NCBI GenBank assembly: GCA_021200535.1
Contig: JAJQGL010000094.1
Span: 1-64,000 of the forward strand
Source of the DNA: Clostridiaceae bacterium
GTDB taxonomy: Bacteria; Bacillota; Clostridia; Lachnospirales; Lachnospiraceae
Length of the DNA stretch: 64,000 nt
Direction of reading: 5' to 3'
In this document: piece by piece, positions 7,929-16,908 of the stretch
Position numbering within the stretch: the first letter of the stretch is position 1
Layout of the letters: each line of letters begins with the position of its first letter
Made by a program: the position numbers and the translations under genes
The notes under the pieces: model-generated
Databases searched by the model: none
Told to the model about the DNA's origin: nothing
What the model saw: only the letters and a program-made list of their open reading frames with translations

Positions 7929-10900
7929 TTATCTTAACTCCCTAACTGCTTCCTTTAGCCAGCGTCCTGCATGTTCCCGTTCAACAGCCAGATCCCGGCG
8001 CACAGCGTCAAAGTCAACGGCATAAACCCGGCGAAGAATTTCCGGCAGTTCCATATCCGGATGGACAATCCCTGCAAAAGCGTTTCCAAGGCGCCGGAAG
8101 TCTGAAAAACGACTGCTTTCCCTATTTAACATGCCGATAAACGGCTTTTCAAACAAAACAGAAAAGCAAACGCCGTGAAAAGAATCCGTCACAACCACCG
8201 CCGCACTCTGCAGCAGAGCAAGCCAATCCTGCGGCCTTAAATCCTCTAAAATATCTTCTGAAAAATCCAGCTCTAATTTATGGAAAATCCTCCCGGACGG
8301 ATTTGCGTCAATGATATATTTTACCCCCTGTAAACCGTACTCCCGGCTGATCTTCTCACAAATTTCCTTTTTCCGGAAAGACGGATCCAGAAGATATGCC
8401 ACCACATAGCCGGAAGCCGACGCGCCGGATGTCTCCGCCAGTTTCGCATAATCGCTGCCCTCCAGCAAAAAGACCGGATCCAGAACCTTTTGCGCCGAAA
8501 CGCCATACAGCTTTTCACAAAGCTCTGGAGCGAAATCATCACGAACCGAAATCGCATCAAACCGCTGATAAAGCTTCCTTCCCCTGTCTGCATCGATGGC
8601 GCCGTCCGGGCGTCCGAAGGAAGAAGCGTAGGAAACCTTGCGGCAATCATCCGAAACCCGTTCCAGATAAAAGTAAGTTCCGTAGCCATACTCTGGCTCA
8701 TAGCTGCAATTCCAAACCTGGTCTGAACCGACAACAAACGTATCACAGCATTGGCAAAGCAGGTTATAATTCCCCTTCGGAAAATACGCAGAGCTTAACG
8801 TATACTCCTGCTTCGCAAAATCCAGAAACTGCGCTTCCGGTTTCAGAACACAGAAATTATCAAGACACAGAACTTTCTTTCCCAGCTTTTCCAGATAGTG
8901 ATACAGCGCATAATTTGTCATGGCATTTCCGTAATTTTGCGACCACATAACGACCAGCGCCGCATCAAACTGCAAAGAAGCTCTGGCAGATTTACCTGCC
9001 TGCAAAAAACTGCGGTGCTTTTTCCATTCCCCGGCAAACACAGTCCTGCCGTGCTGTTTTTCAACGGATTCCACCAGGCAGCGGTTGCCGGCCAATGCCT
9101 GTGAAAATGGTCTGCCCTCCCACTGCTTTAGCCCGTCCTTTACCATCTGCCACAACGTTTCCCCTTTCTTTGAATGAATCGACAGATAGGAAGTGCCAAG
9201 CCCATCATCCTTTTCCATATTGCTCCAGAAATCTCCCAGAGACAAATCACTGTATTTTCCGTTTTTATAGCTGCAATGATAACAGGCATCCCGAAGAAGC
9301 CAGTTGTTTAAATAGGCATCCATAAAATAATCCGCTTCGCCCAGTATATGCGGCTGATCCCCATACTGCACAAACGTTTCCACAGACCAGCCGCTGTATT
9401 TCTTTTTCCGAAAAGACAGCTCCTGTATCTTCTCCCTCTGATAGCCGCTTTCCTCCAGAAAGCCCATCAGGCATTCATAGCCGGCAACCCCATGGCAAAC
9501 CACGTCCGCTGTGTAAAGCTTCTCCGTTCCAATGTCCTTTAAAAAGACCTGCAATGCCGCATTTTGGCAGGGTGTTCCGGTAAAAAACACCGTCTCGCCG
9601 CGCTCCAGCAGCTCCTTAATCCGGCGGAAGGCAGCCCTCGTATCACTCTGAATATATTTTGACCCGCGCATCCGTGCAAGCGCTTCTCTCTGATTGCTCA
9701 CAATATGCTCCACATGGTAGTCCTCTGTATAGACAGCCCCGCAAATCCAGCCGCCCTTTTGAAGAAACTGCTCTGCAAACACCGTAAACATCCCGCCGGA
9801 AGAGCTTTCCATGCGGACAGCATCTGCCGCCGCCGCTGCGATACACTGTTCCGGTATGCTTTTTGCCGACACGCGGACACATCTTGGGCAGGATGCTTTA
9901 CAGGCACCGCATTCTATGCATTTTTCCTGAGCCAAAGCAGGATAGAGAAAACCCTCTTCATCTGCCTGCAGGACAACTGCGCCCACCGGGCAGGCAATCT
10001 CACAGCAGCCGCAGCCAATGCATTCCCTCACGCCGGCAACCGTTTTTCCCGAAATGGTTTCACAGGAGCTGAACCTGGAATTTTTATCTAAAAAATTTTT
10101 TATCTGCTGCAAATAATATGCAGCGATTCTTCCAGTGCCCAGCTTCTTTAAGAACGCGCCGCGAAGCCCATAATTTCCCATTTCCCCCAGAACATTCTCA
10201 AACTTTGCCTCCCGAAGCCCAAGCCTTTTTAAATCCGCATCATATGTCTCCATCAGGTAAAGCGCAAACTCCAGCTTTTCCTCCGGCTTTTTTCCTTCCC
10301 CGTCCGATTCCGCTCCCATATTTGCGACGGCTCCATCTGCAAACCGGATTTCATACTGCCTTGCCACCCTGACACAGAACGCATCCCACGCCATCGACAA
10401 AAGCTCTTCCGGCAAGCCCCCAAAATCAAAAAAAAGCTTCCGGCGGATGCAGGCAGAAGAAAGGTCAATCAGCGGGGTCAGCAGTAAAACAGGATAGATG
10501 TTTCCCTGTTTATGGGAAAAATCAGCCGGCGGCGTAATTTTTCTGCCGCCGTCCGCCGTTTCCCAAACCGCCGTACCATAGGCCATTCCAACCGTTTCTG
10601 TCTGCCCCTCCCCCGCAAGCGCAAAAACCAGATTCTTTAAGCTGTCCGGCGACCATTCACCGCCGCAGCACAAAAATGTAACCAGCTCCCCTCTTGCAGA
10701 AGAAACGCCAACATTGACAGAAGCGGCCAGACCAAGCTTTTGATCATTGATGATATAAACCAGATTTTCCAAATCCCCATATGCCCCGCTGACATAATCA
10801 AATGTCTGGTCTGTCAACGCATCATCCACAAGCACAATTTCATAATTCCGATAGCTCTGCCGCAGCACACTGTCAATCGTTTTCCCCAGCATACCGGTAC

Positions 10901-10952
10901 CGTTACATACCGGAATCACCACACTGACCAGCTTATCCTCTTTTATTTTCAT
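7929..10952 (-). CDS. Four-part fusion: GT2 / 2x[4Fe-4S] / FrhB-like / polysaccharide pyruvyltransferase
   Basis: 1007 residues in one uninterrupted frame. In order: a family 2 glycosyltransferase-like domain (1 to about 240, VSVVIPVCNGTGMLGKTIDSVLRQS); a dicluster ferredoxin (about 310-355, CIGCGCCEIACP and CIECGACKASCPRC); a coenzyme F420 hydrogenase beta-subunit-like domain (about 370-635, SSGGMFTVFAEQFL, FFTGTPCQNAAL, VCHGVAGYECL); and a polysaccharide pyruvyltransferase domain (about 665-960, WSQNYGNAMTNYALYHYL to VVTDSFHGVCFSVLF). Oddity: where GT2 enzymes have an acidic DxD this one reads FLCCGGEW, so the first domain may not be a working transferase. The last two domains often occur fused in surface-polysaccharide loci; addition of GT2 is unusual. 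Inferred job: ketal-pyruvate decoration of a glycan. Confidence 0.85.
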   Translation of the reverse strand: MKIKEDKLVSVVIPVCNGTGMLGKTIDSVLRQSYRNYEIVLVDDALTDQTFDYVSGAYGDLENLVYIINDQKLGLAASVNVGVSSARGELVTFLCCGGEWSPDSLKNLVFALAGEGQTETVGMAYGTAVWETADGGRKITPPADFSHKQGNIYPVLLLTPLIDLSSACIRRKLFFDFGGLPEELLSMAWDAFCVRVARQYEIRFADGAVANMGAESDGEGKKPEEKLEFALYLMETYDADLKRLGLREAKFENVLGEMGNYGLRGAFLKKLGTGRIAAYYLQQIKNFLDKNSRFSSCETISGKTVAGVRECIGCGCCEIACPVGAVVLQADEEGFLYPALAQEKCIECGACKASCPRCVRVSAKSIPEQCIAAAAADAVRMESSSGGMFTVFAEQFLQKGGWICGAVYTEDYHVEHIVSNQREALARMRGSKYIQSDTRAAFRRIKELLERGETVFFTGTPCQNAALQVFLKDIGTEKLYTADVVCHGVAGYECLMGFLEESGYQREKIQELSFRKKKYSGWSVETFVQYGDQPHILGEADYFMDAYLNNWLLRDACYHCSYKNGKYSDLSLGDFWSNMEKDDGLGTSYLSIHSKKGETLWQMVKDGLKQWEGRPFSQALAGNRCLVESVEKQHGRTVFAGEWKKHRSFLQAGKSARASLQFDAALVVMWSQNYGNAMTNYALYHYLEKLGKKVLCLDNFCVLKPEAQFLDFAKQEYTLSSAYFPKGNYNLLCQCCDTFVVGSDQVWNCSYEPEYGYGTYFYLERVSDDCRKVSYASSFGRPDGAIDADRGRKLYQRFDAISVRDDFAPELCEKLYGVSAQKVLDPVFLLEGSDYAKLAETSGASASGYVVAYLLDPSFRKKEICEKISREYGLQGVKYIIDANPSGRIFHKLELDFSEDILEDLRPQDWLALLQSAAVVVTDSFHGVCFSVLFEKPFIGMLNRESSRFSDFRRLGNAFAGIVHPDMELPEILRRVYAVDFDAVRRDLAVEREHAGRWLKEAVRELR

Positions 10953-10979
10953 CTATTTTCCCTTTCCATGCCACAGCCT

Positions 10980-12014
10980 TTAGCTGATGGTCTGATAAAT
11001 TTCCTTTGCAAGCTCCCCAAGCCTGCCATCGCTAAGTCCCGGCTCAGCCGCAATCAAATCCACCAGCTTCTTTTCTTCCTGCAAAGCCGGAACCTTCCAA
11101 TATGGGTTTTGTGCGTAATCCGGCACAAGCCGCCGAACCGCACTGCACAATGACCGAAACAGGGAAACCGGCACGCAGGCTCCCCTGTATTTGAGAAAAT
11201 AAAATACGGAAACATAATACGAATGAACAAAATATAGTGTAATTTCTGCCTGATACGCGCGAAAAAAAGGCTGCCCTTTCATAAAATCAAAAAGCTGCAG
11301 CTGTACCTGCAAATGTTCTGTAATCGTCGATAGCCTGCTCATATGCGCCGCCGTTGTACCAGCCTCATTGTACCGGTAAAAATACAGGCATGCTTCCGTA
11401 ACGCATACCCTGTTTACAAAAAATTTCAGCGGGTAGGTAAAAAGCGGCTCTTCATAGGAGAGCCCTTCCGCATACCTTACGCCCGAACGCACCAAAAGCT
11501 CCCGCCTGTAAAATTTTGTCGTGCAGGATTCGTTTAAAATGCCAGAATTCATACAGTATTTTCTGCGGTTTTCCCCCTCTGCAAAATCATAAACCTGGTA
11601 ATCGGTTTCCGTGCCGGAACGCTCTGCCAGCTTTTCCTTTTCCCCTGTATAGCAAAACTGCACCAGATCACTCTCCGTCTCCGTAATCAGACGGTAAGCG
11701 ATCTTTAACGCATCTGCTGCAAGGTAATCGTCCGCGTCAACAAAACAGACATAATCGCCGGAAGCATAGGATAATCCGATATTCCTTGCCGCACCCTGCC
11801 GTCCGTTTTTCTCACTGAGAACCAAAAGAATCGACTCGCTGTATGTCTGTTCATAAGATTTCAAAATAGAAAGCGTTCCGTCAACCGAACAATCATCCAC
11901 CAAAATAATCTCCAGACACTCCCGCCCGATTGTCTGCCCTAAAACCGAATCCAGGCATTTTTCTATATAATTTTCTACGTTATAACAGGGTATAATAACT
12001 GATATTTTTTCCAT
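10980..12014 (-). CDS. Family 2 glycosyltransferase
   Basis: 344 residues; ATG 12014 follows AAGGGG. GT-A fold signature ISVIIPCYNVENYIEKCLDSVLGQT at the N-terminus, LVDDCSVDGT near residue 40, and an intact DxD-type motif YVCFVDADDYLAADAL near residue 95. The C-terminal 120 residues carry hydrophobic stretches that may contact the membrane. It is the first gene of the leftward glycan operon, 27 bases before the fusion gene, and unlike that neighbour retains the metal-binding aspartates. Acceptor and donor cannot be told from sequence. Confidence 0.85.
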   Translation of the reverse strand: MEKISVIIPCYNVENYIEKCLDSVLGQTIGRECLEIILVDDCSVDGTLSILKSYEQTYSESILLVLSEKNGRQGAARNIGLSYASGDYVCFVDADDYLAADALKIAYRLITETESDLVQFCYTGEKEKLAERSGTETDYQVYDFAEGENRRKYCMNSGILNESCTTKFYRRELLVRSGVRYAEGLSYEEPLFTYPLKFFVNRVCVTEACLYFYRYNEAGTTAAHMSRLSTITEHLQVQLQLFDFMKGQPFFRAYQAEITLYFVHSYYVSVFYFLKYRGACVPVSLFRSLCSAVRRLVPDYAQNPYWKVPALQEEKKLVDLIAAEPGLSDGRLGELAKEIYQTIS

Positions 12015-12036
12015 ACAAACCCCTTCCCGCTGCCTG

Positions 12037-12211
12037 CGCTTATCATTATATCATGAAGCAGAGCTTCATGATCGTTATCTACACACGCTCCGCGTGGCAG
12101 TCTTTATTATATCATGAACTCGCGCTTTCGCGCTCTATCGCTGCTTGCGCAGCTGTTCATGATCTTGTTGCGCCCTCACATGCAAGCATGCTCGGTCCGC
12201 TTATCATTATA
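12037..12211. repeat. Palindrome-rich repeat element, copy A
   Basis: A 175-base stretch bounded by perfect 14-base direct repeats CGCTTATCATTATA (12037-12050 and 12198-12211). Inside are nested hairpins: ATCATGAAG/CTTCATGAT (12050-12072), CACGC/GCGTG, ATCATGAAC/GTTCATGAT enclosing GCGC hairpins, and CATGC/GCATG. Two modules (12121-12164 and 12162-12197) are about 93% identical, in reverse orientation, to the repeat at 43398-43597. No ORF is convincing. It looks like a short non-autonomous palindromic element just upstream of the glycan operon. Confidence 0.7.
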
Positions 12212-12249
12212 CCCTGTTATGATTTATCAGGCAAGAAAAAAGTACAGCA

Positions 12250-13650
12250 TCAGTCTCCCAGATGGTAACAGCGTACGTGAATCCACATCTGGTTGATTTT
12301 TTGATTGACATCAAGGGGATAATATGCCATCACAACACTTCGGTCAAGCACCTCTTTTAATGGATACATTGCGCTAAGCTCCCCCGTCAGCATCTCCTTA
12401 TCCGCCGTCAGAATATAACGTTCATCCTCCTCTTTGCCGCTGAAAAAATATCCCAGCGCATATTCTGTTGTATCGGCAGTCTCATCGGTACATTCACAGT
12501 TGTACCGCAGATAATCATATATAGAAGTGTCCTGGTCTCCGCCGGCAATCACGGAAGTATATCCGATATAATACATATTCCGTATTACGTTATCCGGTCT
12601 GGATAAGAAATTCACAAACGCTTCCGCCGCCTGCTTTTTTTGGCTGTCCTCACCAATCCCTGCGCGCAGCATGCACCACCCGTCAAACCACAGGTTTGTT
12701 GCGGATTCCGGAACGGCATATTTTAATGTTATGCCATCCTCCTGCGCCTGCTGAATCGAATAGACTGCGTCGCCGGACCACTGCAGATTTGCATATACCT
12801 TGCCGGTGACCATATCTGCCTTTCCGCTGTCTGTCTCAAAAGAATATACATTGTCCTTAACCTCCTTTAAGATCTCACCGACCTGCTCAATCGTTCCGTC
12901 TGCCGTATCATTAAACACTTCCGAAAGCTTTGTGCTGTAATCCGCCTGCCCCACAAAAGAAGATGTACAAACCGTTTCCTGTGACAGCATCCCAAGCGCG
13001 GCAAAGTAACAGTCCCTTACACTGTCCTTTGCCGTTACTCTCCTGTAATACGTTTCATTCCGCAGAAGGTTCCAGTCCGCTGCCTCTTCCTGCGTAATCC
13101 GGTCAGGATTATAGACAAAGCCAAGCGTTCCCCACATGTACCCGGCGATATAATCTCCCAGTACCTCACCGTCAATTTCCTCCTGGTAAAGCCGCTCGCG
13201 GATATAAGGAGAAACTCCTGCAGCATAATAATTATTCTCTTCGGTTTCATCCTGAAATTCATCGGAATACGCAAGCAGTTCCCCCTCTGACATAAGCTTC
13301 ATTGCCATGTATTCAGATGGACAGACAAGATCAAATGTACTGCCAAGAGTCAGCTGGTTATACAGATCTTCATTGGTTCCAAACGTAGAATATTCAACGC
13401 GTACCCTCTGATGGTACTGTTCGTAATACCATGTTTCAAACTCCTCTACAAGAGACTGCTCTCCCAAAATACTGGCGCCGTTTTCCAGAACAATTTCCTC
13501 GTCCTCATCCCAGTCCCCCTCATCAATGTATTCCTCCCAATTTGCAACACGCAAAACAATTTCCCCATCCTCTGACTCCGAACAGCCGCCAAGGCACGCC
13601 GCCCCCAGACTAAACACTGCTGCCAGAATTACAAAGCCTTTTTTTCCCAT
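12250..13650 (-). CDS. potD: Spermidine/putrescine-type ABC transporter substrate-binding lipoprotein
   Basis: 466 residues. Start ATG 13650 follows GAGGATTAGT; the upstream extension runs into a palindromic repeat and is rejected. The N-terminus is a lipoprotein signal (MGKKGFVILAA...) with lipobox CLGGC. Mature start reads LRVANWEEYID, the PotD/PotF family opening. It is longer than enteric PotD (about 350), with an acidic insert EGDWDEDEEIVLENGAS soon after that opening. Known role: binds polyamines outside the membrane and delivers them to PotBC. Last gene of potABCD, separated from potC by a hairpin-rich insertion. Ligand could be another cationic compound. Confidence 0.85.
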   Translation of the reverse strand: MGKKGFVILAAVFSLGAACLGGCSESEDGEIVLRVANWEEYIDEGDWDEDEEIVLENGASILGEQSLVEEFETWYYEQYHQRVRVEYSTFGTNEDLYNQLTLGSTFDLVCPSEYMAMKLMSEGELLAYSDEFQDETEENNYYAAGVSPYIRERLYQEEIDGEVLGDYIAGYMWGTLGFVYNPDRITQEEAADWNLLRNETYYRRVTAKDSVRDCYFAALGMLSQETVCTSSFVGQADYSTKLSEVFNDTADGTIEQVGEILKEVKDNVYSFETDSGKADMVTGKVYANLQWSGDAVYSIQQAQEDGITLKYAVPESATNLWFDGWCMLRAGIGEDSQKKQAAEAFVNFLSRPDNVIRNMYYIGYTSVIAGGDQDTSIYDYLRYNCECTDETADTTEYALGYFFSGKEEDERYILTADKEMLTGELSAMYPLKEVLDRSVVMAYYPLDVNQKINQMWIHVRCYHLGD

Positions 13651-13659
13651 ACTAATCCT

Positions 13660-13816
13660 CATTTCTGAGCGACTTGCCGCGAAGAGGCGGCGAGAAATCC
13701 GCGAAGGCGGTTTCTCGTCTGCCATCAAAGCTATTTGTGACGCTCCTGCACAAATAGCCGTGTGGATAGTAAGCTATCAAGCTTATTATCCGCACTAGTC
13801 TCCATTTCTGAGCGAC
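13660..13816. repeat. Hairpin-rich insert between potC and potD with 14-base direct repeats
   Basis: CATTTCTGAGCGAC occurs at 13660-13673 and 13803-13816, once ahead of potD and once in the last codons of potC. The 129 bases between hold several inverted repeats (GGCGGCGAGAAA with TTTCTCGTCTGCC; GCTATTTGTG with CACAAATAGC; GGATAGTAAGC with GCTTATTATCC). The layout matches copy A at 12037 although the internal sequence differs. It may act as an intercistronic RNA structure. Confidence 0.6.
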
Positions 13817-14574
13817 AAATTCATGACCGCTACCGCTATACAGACACAGGCAAAGATAATTGCCGACAAAGCCCAGAGCGCTGTTTTGATTTCAGTCTGC
13901 GCTCCCTTTGTCGCATTGATTACATAGGTACTGATTGTATCAAAAACAGCCGGCTTCGTATAGGTACATATAAAATAATCATCCAGTGTCAGTGTCACCG
14001 ACATCATAAACCCGGAGACAATCCCCGGAACCAGCTGTGGAATAATCACTTTCCAAAGCGCTGTTTTTTCAGTGCATCCCAAATCCAGCGCCGCCTCATA
14101 AATCTCGTGATCCATCTGTGCCAGCCGCGGCATGACAGACAGATATACAAAGGGTGTACACAGCGATGTCAGCCCCACAATCATCGGAATATACGTATCT
14201 CTGTCAATATGTAAAAATATGATCAAAAGAATGCAGACGGAAAACCCGGTTACCACATCCGCATTGACAACCGGAATCTGGTTCATCAGCTCCAGAACCC
14301 GTTTCCTTCCGGAATAAAACGCGCCGATTGCACCGATCGTTCCCAGAAAGGTTGACAAAACAGAAACGGCAAGCGCCAAAAGGATGGTTCCAAAAATCAT
14401 GTTCAACAGCTCCGGCGTGGTAAACAGCGTCTTATAATTTTGCAGCGTCAGATGGCGGATACTTCCAATCATTGTGGAATCCGTAAAGCTGTATACGCAC
14501 AAAATCAGAACCGGTGCATACAGAAACAACAGCACCAGGCCAAGAACCGTATTTTTTACTGTTTTTTTTGCCAT
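13795..14574 (-). CDS. potC: Polyamine-type ABC transporter permease PotC
   Basis: 259 residues with about six membrane spans, the normal size for PotC. The binding-protein-dependent transport signature EAALDLGCTEKTALWKVIIPQLVPGI (EAA loop) lies near residues 165-190. It starts 7 bases after potB ends. Together with PotB it forms the membrane channel, coupled to the PotA ATPase. The last residues (LSLRNGD) are encoded by one of the 14-base repeats that bracket the hairpin insert, so the natural C-terminus may have been altered. Confidence 0.85.
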   Translation of the reverse strand: MAKKTVKNTVLGLVLLFLYAPVLILCVYSFTDSTMIGSIRHLTLQNYKTLFTTPELLNMIFGTILLALAVSVLSTFLGTIGAIGAFYSGRKRVLELMNQIPVVNADVVTGFSVCILLIIFLHIDRDTYIPMIVGLTSLCTPFVYLSVMPRLAQMDHEIYEAALDLGCTEKTALWKVIIPQLVPGIVSGFMMSVTLTLDDYFICTYTKPAVFDTISTYVINATKGAQTEIKTALWALSAIIFACVCIAVAVMNLSLRNGD

Positions 14575-14580
14575 CGTAAA

Positions 14581-15392
14581 TCACATTCCTTTCTGAAAGC
14601 CAGAGACATCAGCCTCTGCTCCCTGTTTGCCTGAAAATTCTCCCGTTACCAGAGAAAAAACAAGAATAATCAGCAGCAGCACCAGAGAAATCAACGAGCC
14701 GTTATTCCAGTCATACGTGCTGAAATAACTGCCAATCAGGCTTCCCATAATATAGGTACTGTTATGCAGCATATCCAGCACAACATAATTGGTCATGGCA
14801 GGCAGAAAAACCATCATGATTCCGCTGACCACACCGGGCATCGACATCGGAAGCAGGACCTGACGAAATACGCCAAACGGCTTTGTCCCCAGATCCTGCG
14901 CCGCCTCAATATAACAGTCATCCAGTTTTGCCAGTGAATTATAAATCGGCAGGATCATAAACGGCAGAAAATCATAAACCATTCCCAGAATCGTATTGAA
15001 AAACGGATGGAATGCCAGATTTCCCTCCAGCAGCGTCAGAATTTCTTTTAACGCAGTCATTCGCAGCGTAAAATTAATCCACATCGGCATGACAAATAGC
15101 AGCAAAAGCGTACTTCCGCGTTTATAGCCTCCCTTCGCCAGAATAAATGCAACCGGATAGGCAGCAAGCAGGCTGACCGCCGTTGTGGCCAGCGCCACGC
15201 CAAAGCTGTATAAAAGCGTCCCGACAGTATCTGCACTCGAAAAGAAGGCGAGCAGATTTTCCAGTGTAAATTCCCCTTCCCCATTTGTGAATGCGTAATA
15301 CACAATGATGCAGAGCGGCAGGACGACAAATAACAACAGGAAAAAAAGTATGGGATCCCCAGCACACTTCTTGTAAAACGTATTTTTTTCAT
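14581..15392 (-). CDS. potB: Polyamine-type ABC permease PotB with a one-base frameshift near its start
   Basis: The natural start is ATG 15392 (MKKIRFTRSVLGIP), 4 bases after the potA stop and behind AGGGGG. The frame breaks at a run of seven T (minus strand; 15341-15347). The remainder (14581-15336) continues in the next frame from LLLFVVLPLCIIVYY. One extra T would give a continuous 270-residue PotB with six membrane spans and the EAA loop EAAQDLGTKPFGVFRQVLLPMSMPGVV. The rest of the gene is intact, so this is a fresh mutation, a phase-variable or slippage-corrected tract, or a sequence error. Without correction, translation stops well short of a functional permease. Confidence 0.8.
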
Positions 15393-15396
15393 CGCC

Positions 15397-16851
15397 CTAC
15401 CCCCTGATTCTGCTGTTTTGCCCAGACGGATCATGATACATGAAATCCTCCTGGCGGACAATAACGCTGACAAAGTCCCCCACATTCCACAAATATTCAT
15501 CATCGACAGAATACTCTACCTGATTCCGGCTGACTACGCGGTAATTGTAATGGTCGCCTTTGTAAATGATATCAACAATATGCCCCTGGAAACAGCCGGC
15601 CTCCGGATCATCACTCAGCTGTGCCTGCTCCGGCGCAAAAAAGACCTCCAGCTTCCTTCCCTCCGTGAAAACACGCCTGCCCTGCGCATCATACAGTTTC
15701 CCATCCTTTTCGGTATATTCCGGGAATACTCTGGAAACAGCGACCGGAATGCTCCCGTCGATCAGGCGCAGGCGCAGCCTGTCATCCAAAATCCCCTCCA
15801 TGTGATTGACCCGCAAATCGCGCGGCATATTATGGATTCCTTCTGTCTTAAAATCCACCCCGACTTCTGCGCCAACCTGCATGCCAGCGCCCCTCTGCGC
15901 AATGATCTCATTTTTCCCGGACTGTACCGTTATATCATAATGTTTTCCCTTAAATACAGACGAGATAACCGTTCCCTTCAGCCTGCCCGCACCTGTCTCA
16001 TCCAGAACAACAAATTCCGGCCGAATCATCGCATCAATCAATGTTCCGGCCGGATAGGCATCCCGGCAGGGAAACTCTGCCCCGGCAAAGGATACCGTCT
16101 GCCCCGTCACCTTTTTCCCATTAAAAATATTACTCTCGCCAATAAAATCCGCGACAAACGCATTGGCAGGAGACTGATAAATTTCCTCCGCTGTCCCCGT
16201 CTGCTGCAGGACGCCCTTTGACATGACAACAATTTTGTCCGACATAGTCAGCGCCTCTTCCTGGTCGTGCGTGACAAAGACAAAGGTAATGCCCAGTTCC
16301 CTGTGCATGATCTTTAACTCCAGCTGCATCTCCTGGCGCATCTTGTAATCCAGCGCGCCAAGCGGCTCATCCAGCAGAAGGATATCCGGTTCATTCACAA
16401 TCGCGCGCGCGATTGCAATCCTCTGCTGCTGCCCTCCCGACAGGCTGGATACGGACCGTTTTTCAAATCCCTCCAAATCCACTACTTCCAGAACATGCTT
16501 CACCTTTTCCCTGATCAGATCCTTTGGCATTTTTTTCTGGCGGAGGCCGAAAGCAATGTTGTCAAAAATATTTAAATGCGGAAACAGTGCATACTTCTGA
16601 AACACGGTATTTACCTGCCGCTCATTCGGAGGCAGCGCACTGATATCCTTTCCGTGAAAAAGGATTTCCCCCTGCGTCGGTTTTTCAAAACCGGCAATCA
16701 TCCTTAAAATCGTTGTCTTACCACAGCCGGACGGGCCGAGGAAGGTAACAAACTCCCCCTTTTTCACCTCTAAATTAAAATCATAGATAACCGGCTTATT
16801 CTTTTCATAACATTTTTTAATATGCTTTAATTCAATAATATTTTCATCCAT
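15397..16851 (-). CDS. potA: Polyamine-type ABC transporter ATPase PotA
   Basis: 484 residues. Walker A GPSGCGKTT (about 39-47), Q-loop, signature LSGGQQQR (about 138-145), Walker B LLLDEPLGALD and switch histidine VTHDQEE are all present. A TOBE-type C-terminal region follows from about residue 240. It is some 100 residues longer than enteric PotA (about 380), the extra part lying in the C-terminal regulatory region. First gene of potABCD; its stop is 4 bases before the potB start. It powers uptake of polyamines or a related cation. Confidence 0.9.
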   Translation of the reverse strand: MDENIIELKHIKKCYEKNKPVIYDFNLEVKKGEFVTFLGPSGCGKTTILRMIAGFEKPTQGEILFHGKDISALPPNERQVNTVFQKYALFPHLNIFDNIAFGLRQKKMPKDLIREKVKHVLEVVDLEGFEKRSVSSLSGGQQQRIAIARAIVNEPDILLLDEPLGALDYKMRQEMQLELKIMHRELGITFVFVTHDQEEALTMSDKIVVMSKGVLQQTGTAEEIYQSPANAFVADFIGESNIFNGKKVTGQTVSFAGAEFPCRDAYPAGTLIDAMIRPEFVVLDETGAGRLKGTVISSVFKGKHYDITVQSGKNEIIAQRGAGMQVGAEVGVDFKTEGIHNMPRDLRVNHMEGILDDRLRLRLIDGSIPVAVSRVFPEYTEKDGKLYDAQGRRVFTEGRKLEVFFAPEQAQLSDDPEAGCFQGHIVDIIYKGDHYNYRVVSRNQVEYSVDDEYLWNVGDFVSVIVRQEDFMYHDPSGQNSRIRG

Positions 16852-16908
16852 AAATCCGTCATTCCTTTCGCCCTGCCAGTCTGTAAATAAACCCGGCTGT
16901 ATTCTTTG

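Noticed and set aside
13651-13728. 27-codon N-terminal extension of PotD
   Set aside because: It lies in the palindromic insert; the ATG at 13650 has a ribosome site and is followed by a proper lipoprotein signal.
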